Shown here: piece after piece, positions 34,078 to 43,100 of the stretch
Numbering within the stretch: position 1 is the first letter of the stretch
Layout: each line of letters begins with the position of its first letter
Assembly (NCBI GenBank): GCA_964531385.1
Contig: CAZHGC010000015.1
Location: 1 to 59,869 of the forward strand
Source of the DNA: MGBC114079 sp964531385
Lineage (GTDB): Bacteria; Bacillota; Clostridia; Lachnospirales; CAG-274
Reading direction: 5' to 3'
Length of the DNA stretch: 59,869 nt
Notes under the pieces: generated by a model
The model's input: the letters and a program-made list of their open reading frames with translations, nothing else
What the model was told of the DNA's origin: nothing
Database searches by the model: none
Program-made: the position numbers and the translations under genes

Positions 34078-34520
34078 AAAAAATACGAGTTATTAACGGC
34101 CCAAATATAAATTTCACAGGAATTCGTGAAAAAGGCATATACGGAAATTTAAATTATTCCGATATAGTAAGCCTAATCAAAAAAAATGGCGAAGATTTGG
34201 GCTTCAATATAGAATGTTTCCAGTCAAATCATGAGGGCGAAATAATCGATTATATACAAAATTGCTTCAACGAAAAAGTTGACGGAATTGTAATCAATCC
34301 CGGAGCATACACACATTACAGCTATGCAATAAGAGATGCAATCGCATCTGTCGATATTCCCGTTGTCGAAGTCCATATGTCAAACATTCACAAACGTGAA
34401 GAATTTAGACACCTCTCCGTAACAGTTCCCGTATGTGTCGGCCAAATCTGTGGCTTTGGGCATAACGGCTACATTATGGCGTTGTTCGCCCTAAACGAAA
34501 TTTTAAATGCAAAAAAATAA
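34074..34520 (+). CDS. aroQ: type II 3-dehydroquinate dehydratase
   Basis: A 148-residue dehydratase forming 3-dehydroshikimate, usually a dodecamer. INGPNINFTGIREKGIYGN carries the catalytic Arg/Tyr, SNHEGEIIDYI, INPGAYTHYSYAIRDAI with catalytic His, and EVHMSNIHKREEFRHLS follow in order; CVGQICGFGHNGY is the terminal signature. Length is typical. Last gene of the aro unit. Confidence 0.96.
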   Translation: MKKIRVINGPNINFTGIREKGIYGNLNYSDIVSLIKKNGEDLGFNIECFQSNHEGEIIDYIQNCFNEKVDGIVINPGAYTHYSYAIRDAIASVDIPVVEVHMSNIHKREEFRHLSVTVPVCVGQICGFGHNGYIMALFALNEILNAKK

Positions 34521-34588
34521 TAATCATTGCTTTTTTGGTTAAATTATACCAAAATTTGCAATATAAATATATTTTTTATAAAAAAGTG

Positions 34589-34618
34589 TTGAATTTATAA
34601 TGCTGTATCTGATATAAT
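34589..34618 (+). promoter_or_regulatory. promoter of efp
   Basis: TTGAAT (34589-34594), 18-bp spacer, TATAAT (34613-34618) preceded by ATCTGA, as at 5405 and 57351. Confidence 0.75.
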
Positions 34619-34650
34619 GAAATATAGTAATTTTTAAGGAGGATTTTTTT

Positions 34651-35208
34651 ATGATTTCAGCCAGTGAATTTAGAAATGGTGTTACTATCGAATATGAAGG
34701 CGATGTTTATACAATTCTTGAATTTCAACATGTAAAACCTGGAAAAGGTGCCGCTTTCGTTCGTACAAAAATCAAAAATATCAAAACAGGAAGCGTTGTT
34801 GAAAAAACATTCAGACCAACTGAAAAAATGGGCAAAGCTTTCATCGACCGTAAAGATATGCAATATTTATATTCCGACGGCGAACTTTTCCACTTTATGG
34901 ATAACGAAACTTTCGAACAAATCGCTGTAAATGCAACTGACGTTGGAGATGCTCTCAAATTCGTTAAAGAAAATGAAATGGTTAAAATCCTTTCATATAA
35001 CGGCGAAATCTTCGGAATTGAACCGCCTTTGTTCGTTGAACTTGAAATAACAGATACAGAGCCGGGCTTCAAAGGTGATACAGCAACAGGTGCAACAAAA
35101 CCTGCCGTTGTTGAAACAGGAGCTTCTGTAAATGTTCCTCTCTTCGTAAATCAAGGCGATGTTATCAAAATCGACACTCGTACAGGAGAATATTTAAGTC
35201 GTGCATAA
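34651..35208 (+). CDS. efp: translation elongation factor P
   Basis: A 185-residue factor that rescues ribosomes stalled at proline runs. Three OB-like beta domains; the tip loop is KPGKGAAFVRTKIKN with Lys32 as the modifiable residue position, and the C-terminal signature is VIKIDTRTGEYLSR. AAGGAGG precedes the ATG. It lies after aroQ with its own promoter and a strong terminator. Several proteins here contain PP or Pro-rich runs (for example ComFB LPPQY). Confidence 0.97.
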   Translation: MISASEFRNGVTIEYEGDVYTILEFQHVKPGKGAAFVRTKIKNIKTGSVVEKTFRPTEKMGKAFIDRKDMQYLYSDGELFHFMDNETFEQIAVNATDVGDALKFVKENEMVKILSYNGEIFGIEPPLFVELEITDTEPGFKGDTATGATKPAVVETGASVNVPLFVNQGDVIKIDTRTGEYLSRA

Positions 35209-35320
35209 TTCTTGCAATGCTTAAAATAACAAAGAATTTGCAAACAATCGTTTTCCAAATTCATTAAAAAACTTGTTTTAACAAAACAAAAACTCAAAGA
35301 AATTAAATGTTCCTTTGATT

Positions 35321-35347
35321 GGCTGTCGATAAATCGACAGCCTTTTT
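35321..35347 (+). terminator. intrinsic terminator of efp
   Basis: GGCTGTCGA (35321-35329) pairs with TCGACAGCC (35334-35342), loop of four, then TTTTT. Confidence 0.93.
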
Positions 35348-35385
35348 GCTTTCCAAACAAAATTATTATAAAGGAGTTTTCGTTT

Positions 35386-36822
35386 ATGGATATTTTTGAA
35401 AAGTGCACCCCCGAAAGCGTTGGAGTTTCATCAAAATGTATAACAAAATTCATTTCCGAATTGGAAAAAAATAATATAACAATGCACTCTCTCTTAATGC
35501 TTCGCAAAAATAAATTGTTCTTCGAGGGCTATTATAAGCCTTTCACACAAAATACACTCCATAGAATGTTTTCAATAACAAAAAGTTTCGTTTCCGTTGC
35601 CATCGGAATTTTGGCAAATCAAGAAAAAATCTCTCTCGATTCCCCAATTATAAAATATTTTCCCGAATATGACGGAAATGATGTGCACCCTCTCGTAAAA
35701 CAAGCAACAGTCCGAGACCTCTTAAAAATGCAGTCCCCCCACGAAAAAACAGCATTTAAACAAATTAACGACAACAATTATGTAAAATCCTTTTTCAAAC
35801 TTGCACCAACAAAAATTCCCGGAACAGTTTTTTCCTATGACACCTCCGCAAGCCATACACTCTGTGCATTGGTCGAAAAAATTTCAAAAAAATCGCTTCT
35901 TGATTTTTTGCGTCAGGAATTTCTAAATTCCGCAAAATTTTCAAAAGAAGCATATTGTTTAAAAGACCCAATGGGTATAAGTCTCGGCGGTTCGGGATTA
36001 ATGGCAAAACCGTCAGATATTTTAATATTTGCAAAAATTTTGCTCGATAATGGCAAATTAGATGAAAAACAAGTCATTCCGAAAAATTATATAAAAATTG
36101 CAACTTCAAAACAATCCGAAACATTTGTAAAAGGTGCTTGTCGTGAAGAAAAACAAGGCTATGGCTATCAATTTTGGCAAACTTCAAACAATGGCTATAT
36201 GTGCTATGGAATTGCCGGCCAGCTTGCAATAATTCTTCCAAAACTTAATTTCGTTATGGTAACAACCGCCGACACATTCGAAACGCCAAACGGAATAAAC
36301 CGAATTTTTGACCTTTTTTGGGAAAATGTTTATCCAAATTTCTCAAATTGCCCAATAACAGAAAATGAAAACGATTTCAATGAACTTGAAAAAATCAAAA
36401 ATTCCCTTGAAATCCGCCCTCTTTCGCCCTCTCTTTTCGGTGGCGGAAATATAAAAACCATCTGCAACAAAATATTTAACGTTGAAAAAAACATATTTGG
36501 AATAAACAATTTGTCGGTTTCTCTTTCAAATAATAATACGTGTGGAAAAATATGTTTCGAAAGCAAAAAAGGTTATTTCGAGCTTCCTTTCGGAATATGC
36601 AACCATATTTTTTCAAAATTCCCATATTATAACGAAGATTGCGTTTCTTCGGCTGCACTTTCCGGCAATGAAATGATTGTAATAAAGTCCCATATCCTCG
36701 GAACTGAAATCGGTTGCATCTATTTCCAAATTCAAATAAAAAATAACCTCGGCGTTATGCTAACAAAAAAAACTGTCGGAACCGGATTCAACGAGTTTAA
36801 TCAACTCTATATCCTATCATAA
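35386..36822 (+). CDS. serine hydrolase of the beta-lactamase/class C family
   Basis: A 478-residue protein without signal peptide. The penicillin-binding/beta-lactamase fold is shown by the nucleophile motif SITKS (Ser-x-x-Lys, about residue 65), the Tyr motif YDTSASH (about 150) and a GIAGQ segment (about 285) in place of KTG. The C-terminal ~130 residues are an added beta-rich part (LFGGGNIKTICNKIFNVEKN). Such enzymes include esterases and peptidases; beta-lactam resistance should not be assumed. AAGGAG precedes the ATG. Single-gene unit. Confidence 0.88.
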   Translation: MDIFEKCTPESVGVSSKCITKFISELEKNNITMHSLLMLRKNKLFFEGYYKPFTQNTLHRMFSITKSFVSVAIGILANQEKISLDSPIIKYFPEYDGNDVHPLVKQATVRDLLKMQSPHEKTAFKQINDNNYVKSFFKLAPTKIPGTVFSYDTSASHTLCALVEKISKKSLLDFLRQEFLNSAKFSKEAYCLKDPMGISLGGSGLMAKPSDILIFAKILLDNGKLDEKQVIPKNYIKIATSKQSETFVKGACREEKQGYGYQFWQTSNNGYMCYGIAGQLAIILPKLNFVMVTTADTFETPNGINRIFDLFWENVYPNFSNCPITENENDFNELEKIKNSLEIRPLSPSLFGGGNIKTICNKIFNVEKNIFGINNLSVSLSNNNTCGKICFESKKGYFELPFGICNHIFSKFPYYNEDCVSSAALSGNEMIVIKSHILGTEIGCIYFQIQIKNNLGVMLTKKTVGTGFNEFNQLYILS

Positions 36823-36857
36823 CTTGCAACCTCTTTTCTTCAAACCCTCTCCCCTCC

Positions 36858-36929
36858 GCAAAACGTAGTTTTGCATAAAAGTTTTTGTCAAACTTTTTTC
36901 AAAAAGTTTGTGGGTTTGGGCAACGCCCA
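36858..36929 (+). repeat. 72-bp triple-hairpin repeat, copy 1
   Basis: Starts with hairpin GCAAAACGTAGTTTTGC, followed by an AAACTTTTT/AAAAAGTTT hairpin with a TC loop, ending in GGGCAACGCCC. It lies 35 bp after the serine hydrolase stop. Confidence 0.92.
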
Positions 36930-36982
36930 CTCTCTTTCCCAACCTCTCCTCCCATTTTCCTCTCTTTCCCCCTCCCCCCTCC

Positions 36983-37055
36983 GCAAAACGTAGTTTTGCA
37001 TAAAAAGTTTTTGTCAAACTTTTTTCAAAAAGTTTGTGGGCTTGGGCAACGCCCA
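36983..37055 (+). repeat. triple-hairpin repeat, copy 2
   Basis: The same element 125 bp further, with one extra A in its spacer. Polypyrimidine sequence separates the two copies. Confidence 0.92.
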
Positions 37056-37077
37056 ATCTCTTTCCCTCAAAACAAAA

Positions 37078-37108
37078 ATAAGCACTGTCGCCAAGCGACA
37101 GCACTTAT
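37078..37108 (-). terminator. intrinsic terminator of the dockerin protein gene
   Basis: CTGTCGC/GCGACAG around CAA, with outer ATAAG/CTTAT arms and a two-base mismatch between. On the minus strand TTTTTGTTTT follows. Confidence 0.85.
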
Positions 37109-37164
37109 CCAAAAATTCCAATATTTTCGCAAGGAAACCTCCCGCTTCCTTGATATTCTAAACC

Positions 37165-39609
37165 TTAAAATCTGCCTCCCGGCATTCCCGAAGATGAACT
37201 ACTGCCCGAAGAAGTTGTAACACTGCTTTCGCTAATCGTAATTGTCGCAAGCTCCTCAGCCCCCGAAACAGTTCCAACAAGCAAAACATCATTTTTGTCA
37301 AATTCACCAAGAAGCGTGCCTCCGCTGTAAATCAAAATTTTGTCGCCTCCTTGAATGTTCTCTTCCGCAAAAACAATAGATTTAATCGTCTTTTTGTTTT
37401 TGTAAGAAACAAGTACATCGCCGTCAGAATTGCAAATTGTAATATTGTTTCCGGAAGAAATCGAATTGCTCAAATTGTATTTAATTGCGTGTTTTCCGGA
37501 AGTACTAACGCTTGGAGCTTCCGCCATTCCCGAACTGCCAACAGCAAGTAAAACTCCGCCGTTGTAAGCAATTGTGTTGTTGTTGTCTCCACAGTCTAAA
37601 GCACCGTCGCCGTCAGATGACGGCCCGTCAACAATAACTGTTCCGCCGTTAAAAATAATATTTCCGTTAGAATCAATACCGTCTCCCAATGCGTTAACAA
37701 AAATATAACCACCATTAATAGTTATGCAAGGGGTTTCCTCTGTTGTTGAAGAAGAACTGCCTGAAGAACTTTCTCCACTTGAAGAAGAACTTCCTCCCGA
37801 ACTTCCCGGCCTGCCCCAAGGTTCGTTTTTGTCGTTTCCGCCCATACCGGAATTGTCGCTTCCACCGTTTGCATTAAATCCGTCGTCGCTTGAAACAATA
37901 GAAATAGTTCCCCCGTCAATAGTAATATCAACGGCTTCAATTCCCTCGTAAGATTTTGTAACATTGATTTCCCCGCCTGAAACAACAATAGCAACATCAG
38001 CGTGAACACCATCATCACCTGTCGAAAGTGTCAAATCTCCACCATAAATATAAATACTTCCGTTGGAATGAATAGCATCATCTGTGCATTCCGCAACAAC
38101 TGTAACACCGTCATAAATGTTCAAGTCTGTTTCGGCTTTAACGCCTTTCCCAACAGTATTAAGGGTAATTTCTCCGCCTTTAAGACAAACATCACCGTCA
38201 GAAGTAATGCCATTGTCGCCCGAAGTCAAATCAAGAGTTCCTCCCTCAATTTGAATAAGCAACCCTGCTTGAATTGAATCTTGTGAAACATCTGTGGTAA
38301 TTTTTCCGCCTGTAATATAAACATTAGTTGCCGAAGCTTTAATTCCGTCATAATTGTAATTAACAGTGTCCGTTCCCTTTGCAGAACAGCCAATAACACC
38401 GCCTGTAACAGTCAAATCGCCCGTTGAAGCAACAATGCAGTTGTTGTTGCAAGTAACGTCAATTTCTCCGTTATCAATTTGTAAATAAGTTTCTGCTTTA
38501 ATTCCGTTTTTGCCCGCATTAACAATAATATCAACATTCTTGTCCGATTGGTCAATAGTGATATAACCCTTTGTCGATTTAATACCGTCTCCACCGGCAG
38601 TCAAATCAAGCGTTCCGCCTGTTATTTTAATATAATCTTTTCCACGAATAGCATCATCAGCCGAAATAACAGAAACTTTTCCGTTTTTAATTTTAATTTC
38701 GTCTTTGCTTGCAATACCGTCACCAAAATTTGCATTAATTGTAAGCTCTCCACCACCTTTAATCGTAAGCCTGTCTTTTGTAAATAAACAAGCGTCCGGC
38801 TCTCCGTCAGCATCAACGTCAGAATAAATCTCCGCATCGGTTAAAACGTTTTTGCTTCCTTTTTGAAGCTTCAAATCAACATCACCGCTAATTGAATAAA
38901 AAGGTGAACCTGTAGAATTTGAAATTTCAACGCCGTCAAAAACAACTTCAACGTCAAATTCGGAATTAACAACAATTCTTCCGTCTGAAAGCTTTCCTGA
39001 AACATAGTAAACTCCGCCTTGACTAATAACTATATCATCGCCGTCAATAGAAACGCCTGCTCCGCTAACAACCGAATTACCGTCCTCCAAAGTTATATAT
39101 GCCTCGCCAAAAGTCGTTCCCTCCGTTGTCTCTTCGTCAATTTCCGCTGTCGTTCCCTCTGTTGTCTCTTCGCCAAATCCCGCTGTCGCTCCCTCCGTTG
39201 TCTCTTCGTCAACTTCCGTCGTCGTTCCCTCCGTTGTCTCTTCGCCAAATCCCGCTGTCGCTCCCTCCGTTGTCTCTTCGTCAATTTCCGCTGTCGTTCC
39301 CTCCGTCGTTTGCTTTTCTCCCTTTTCAACAGGGAAAAGATTGTCAAGATTTAAAACTCTTCCAAGCACCAACGATGCGTCATTAACCGACAATTCTTTT
39401 TCTCCGGAAACTTTTCCAAGTTCCAAAACTTCTCCGCTCAAAATTCCGCCTTTAAGAACTTGTTCCAAAATAAGAGCAGAATCAACCGATGTCAAAATGC
39501 CGTCTCCCGAAACATCGCCCAAAATGCCTTGTGCAAATGTCGGAACAATCGATGTAACCAAAAAAATCAAAGAAACAGCAAAAGATGTAACTTTTCGTTT
39601 AAAATTCAT
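37165..39609 (-). CDS. secreted carbohydrate-binding beta-helix protein (Cthe_2159-like) with N-terminal dockerin
   Basis: An 814-residue exported protein. Signal peptide 1-27; dockerin-type pair at about 30-88, the first repeat GDVSGDGILTSVDSALILEQ with a full calcium loop and the second (KVSGEKELSVNDASLVLGRV) lacking some ligands; a Thr/Glu linker of 12-residue repeats (about 100-170); then a long run of ITGG.L/GDGI/GIKS motifs typical of the beta-helical DUF4353 family, whose founder Cthe_2159 binds cellulose and pectate with calcium. A Gly/Ser stretch interrupts it near 605-640. It probably binds plant polysaccharide; the dockerin would attach it to a cohesin scaffold not present here. 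GAGGAGGG precedes the ATG. Confidence 0.85.
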   Translation of the reverse strand: MNFKRKVTSFAVSLIFLVTSIVPTFAQGILGDVSGDGILTSVDSALILEQVLKGGILSGEVLELGKVSGEKELSVNDASLVLGRVLNLDNLFPVEKGEKQTTEGTTAEIDEETTEGATAGFGEETTEGTTTEVDEETTEGATAGFGEETTEGTTAEIDEETTEGTTFGEAYITLEDGNSVVSGAGVSIDGDDIVISQGGVYYVSGKLSDGRIVVNSEFDVEVVFDGVEISNSTGSPFYSISGDVDLKLQKGSKNVLTDAEIYSDVDADGEPDACLFTKDRLTIKGGGELTINANFGDGIASKDEIKIKNGKVSVISADDAIRGKDYIKITGGTLDLTAGGDGIKSTKGYITIDQSDKNVDIIVNAGKNGIKAETYLQIDNGEIDVTCNNNCIVASTGDLTVTGGVIGCSAKGTDTVNYNYDGIKASATNVYITGGKITTDVSQDSIQAGLLIQIEGGTLDLTSGDNGITSDGDVCLKGGEITLNTVGKGVKAETDLNIYDGVTVVAECTDDAIHSNGSIYIYGGDLTLSTGDDGVHADVAIVVSGGEINVTKSYEGIEAVDITIDGGTISIVSSDDGFNANGGSDNSGMGGNDKNEPWGRPGSSGGSSSSSGESSSGSSSSTTEETPCITINGGYIFVNALGDGIDSNGNIIFNGGTVIVDGPSSDGDGALDCGDNNNTIAYNGGVLLAVGSSGMAEAPSVSTSGKHAIKYNLSNSISSGNNITICNSDGDVLVSYKNKKTIKSIVFAEENIQGGDKILIYSGGTLLGEFDKNDVLLVGTVSGAEELATITISESSVTTSSGSSSSSGMPGGRF
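39090..39315. repeat. 36/72-bp coding minisatellite in the linker
   Basis: About six 12-codon units of ETTEGTTAEIDE and ETTEGATAGFGE kind alternate, giving a 72-bp higher-order period. Copy number is likely to vary between strains. Confidence 0.88.
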
Positions 39610-39720
39610 AAATAACCCTCCTCAAAAATTATTTTATTCTTTAATGTTACGTCAAATTTCTTTAATTATTATTAATAAAAGATTAAAAACTAATTAGAAT
39701 TTTAGAAAATTACTCTCCTG

Positions 39721-40090
39721 CATTCCCTTGTAAATCCCCTCTCTTCCCCTCTCCCTCGTTTTTTCCCCAAACTTCCCCTCAAATCCCTTTTCCCCTCTCT
39801 CTTTCTCCCCTTTTCTTTCTCTTCCTCCCTCGTTTTTCCCAAAATCCCCCTCAAACTCCCTTTCCCCTCCTCCCCTCTTCCCTCTCTCTGCCCCATTTTT
39901 TGCCTCTTCCTCTCCCCCCTTTCCCTCTCTCTGCCCCTCTTTCTCTCTCCCCTCTCCCTCGTCCTTTTTCCCAAACTTCCCCTCAAACTCCCCTCAAAAA
40001 CTCTCTTTTTCCCTTTTCCTATCCCCCTCTTTTCCCCAAACTCTCCCTCAAAACAACCCTTTCTCCCCTCTCTTGCTCCCCTTCCCCCTC
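39721..40090. other. polypyrimidine tract
   Basis: About 370 bases almost wholly C and T on the plus strand, with irregular repeats of CCCCTC, CCCTCGTTTTTTCCC and CCCAAACTTCCCCTC. No start codon or ribosome site supports a gene in any frame. It lies between the terminator of the PL9 gene and the dockerin gene's start. Confidence 0.85.
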
Positions 40091-40106
40091 CAACAACGCA
40101 AAAAAA

Positions 40107-40130
40107 GGGCTGTTGCAACAGCAACAGCCC
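40107..40130 (-). terminator. intrinsic terminator of the PL9-SLH gene
   Basis: GGGCTGTTGC (40107-40116) pairs with GCAACAGCCC (40121-40130), loop AACA. On the minus strand seven T follow. Confidence 0.93.
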
Positions 40131-40158
40131 TCCCCGCAAAGCGAGAAAAAATCAATAA

Positions 40159-43100
40159 TTATTTTTCAGCACTTGCATTTTGAAGTGTGAAAAGGTCATA
40201 AATAAGTTTTGCAGCTTCGGCACGAGTAATCTTAGCTTTAGGATTAACTTTTCCGTCGCTTCCGTTTACAAAACCAAGACCAACAAGGCTTTCAAAAGCA
40301 TCTTTAGCATAGTCTGAAATTGTGTCAGCATCGCTAAATTTGCTCAAATCGCCTTTTGTAATTTCAAGACCAAGTGCACTGATAGTTCTTGCAATAATAG
40401 TAACAGCGTCTTGTCTCAAAATAGTTTCCTTAGGACCAAATGTAATTTCAGAAGTACCCTTAACAAGTCCGTAAGCCTTTGCAGCAGCAATTTCATCGTT
40501 GTAATAGTCGCTTGAATTTACGTCAACAAAGTTGTGAGGCTCGTAAGTTGTAAGACCAAGAGCTTTAACAAGAATCTTAGTAAAGTCTCCTCTTGAAATT
40601 TCAGCATTAGGAGCAAAAGTATCAGCAGTAACGCCGTTTATAATGCCCTCTTTGGCAAGAGCTTCAACATAGTCTTTTGCCCAGCTGTCTTTAAGGTCGC
40701 TAAAGTCAACATCTGCTTTTTCATCAGTAGCATCAGTTGTTTTTTCTGTAGCTTCTTCAGAATCAGCCTTTGTTTCACCCTCAGAAGTAGCGTCTTCGCT
40801 TGAAGTAGCGTCTTCGCTCTCAGAAGTCTTTTCAGAAGATTTTTCTGTAGATTTTTCATCTTCTTTATCTTTATCTTTATCTTTGTTAGTGTCGCTTGAA
40901 GCAGAAGAAGAGCTTCCGCTGTTTCCTCTCTTAGAAGAACCACCGCCTGTGTAAACAGTGTCGAAATCATCACTTCTGTTAACAGTAGTTTCTTCAGTGC
41001 TTTCTTCAATAGGATCTTCATATCCTTCAACACTCTGGATTTTAGCTTTAACAGAATCAGTAAGTTCAAGGAAGTCACCGTCAATGAAGTTTCCTTCAGC
41101 GTCCTGAGCAAAATGACCGTTCTTAATAACAGCGTCCATATCAAGACTCTTGAAGAAATCAGCAGTAACAACTTCGCCCGATTTGTTCTGGCATTCGTCC
41201 TGACCGCTCAATTTAAGATAGTTGTAATCTTTATAATTTGGGTGGTCAACAGTGTTTCCGTTTGCATCTTTCTGAGTAGGATAGTTTCCAACTCTGTCAG
41301 AACCTTCGTAAGAAACTAAACCTTTAATATCATAGTTGTAGTGTTTTGTACTTGAAGCACTTGTGTATAATCCAAAGTTACCGCCTTTGTTCTTCCAAGA
41401 TACGCAGTTTCTTGCAGTAAGCTGAGGGTTAGAGTTAGAAGAGAAACCTGTTGCATCATTAAGGAAAGCTTTGCTGTCTTTAATAACGTGCTGAACAGGA
41501 ACAGATTCACCACCAAGTTTGAAACCGTTGTGTCCGCCTTTGCTTCTAACAGTGCTTGTTCCGTCTTCGTTAAGAACATAACCTTGACGGTAAGAAATAC
41601 AATTTTGAATAGTTACAGGAGCAATAGGACCTGTACCTGATTTTGTGTATAAATCCCAACCGTCATCAAGATTGTGGTGAGAAACACAACCGTCAAATAC
41701 GTTGTTGTAACCAACTGTAAGTTTACAGCCAAAACCGTCGGCATTAATACCTGAAGGGTCAGCACTGTTCCAAACTTCACAATTCTTGATTAAGTTGTTG
41801 TGTGGCCATTGGCTCATAGTGTCAGCGTCAGATTTTGTTCTTGAAAGCTGGAATCCTGTGTCGTTGTTGTCATAGAATTTACAGTCTTCAATAACACAAT
41901 AGTCGCCTGAAAGCTGGAAGCCTCTCTGGTTGTTTCCGGAATGTATGAAATCAATTCCTTTAACGTCCCAATAACTTGCTTCCAAAGTCATACCCAATAC
42001 TTTGTATTGAGCATCAATAATAGGTTCAGCACCTTCGTCAGCAACAAGTCTGATTCTGTGTGCAGAAGTACCTGATTTTGTTGAAGGAACAGTAATAGTT
42101 TTGTCTCTATAGTAAACGCCGTCCATCATAATAATAGTCTGACCACGTTTAACAAGACCTAAAGCTGTGTCCAAATCAAGTGGGTCGTCTTTAGTACCCT
42201 TCCCAACAACAGTTCCGTCAGGAGAAACATAAAGTGACTCTGCAGAAGTGTCAAAGTTAGAGTTGTGAGTAACCTCAAATGTATAAGTGTAATCAGCAGT
42301 AGATGTCAAAAGTTCATATTCGTCTGAATCTTCGCTAACAATTCTTGGTGTGTAAACAATCTGGAAAGTAGTAGTTGCATTTTCGTTAAGTTTTGTAGGG
42401 AATACATTTTCTTTCTTAGTAATGTATGATTTGTTTGCAATAACTTTGTCATCTTGTTTAATAGTAACATATCCACCCGATTTGTTAGTAGCCTTAATAG
42501 TAAGGTTGTAATCGGAATTTTCAGTAACAGCTGTTGAAACAACAGTGAATTTAGGAGCAACAGAAGAAAGTCCTGCGCTTCTTGAAGTCAAGTCAGTTGA
42601 AGGGTCTGTAATGTAGAAGTCAACGTTTTCAACGTCCATAGTAGCATAACGAGCAGCAAAGAAACCAACATAAATATTGTCTGGGTCAATAGTAGTAAGG
42701 TTTTCGCCGTCTTCAGGATACCATGTTCTAATTTCTGTTGTACCTGTTTGATAATCATAACAAATTGCTTTGTAACCACCATTGATTCTCTCAAGAGTAA
42801 GGTTGAATTTGTCACCTTTCTGGAACATATTCTTAGACATAGTAGGTGTCGGAATAGAACGAGTAGGAGAACCAACCTCTGTAGTTTTAAATGAAGCACA
42901 ACCATATCTAACAGCAAGGTTAATACGGTTTATATCTCTGTTCTTTTCGTAAGAAGCAGCAGTTGGGTCGTTAGGATAGCTTGTAAATGAGCAGCCACCA
43001 ACCATAACAAAGTTAGCACAGTAAACGTCGCCTGATCTCTTAGCAACAGGTTCGCCGTTAGCGTCTTTCTTTGCGTTGGCAGCCGTACCGGTAACAGTTT

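Noticed and set aside
35386..36822. Beta-lactamase resistance gene
   Set aside because: No signal peptide and no KTG motif. The family includes many esterases and peptidases, so only serine hydrolase is supported.
36817..37104. Frames encoding HKLFEKSLTKTFMQNYVLR-type peptides (also at 49288-49706 and 57173)
   Set aside because: They are the 72-bp triple-hairpin repeat translated; no ribosome sites, and the hairpins explain the conserved text better.
39702..40139. 145-codon Gly/Arg/Glu/Lys-rich minus-strand frame
   Set aside because: A read-through of the homopyrimidine tract; no start signal, and a terminator lies inside it.
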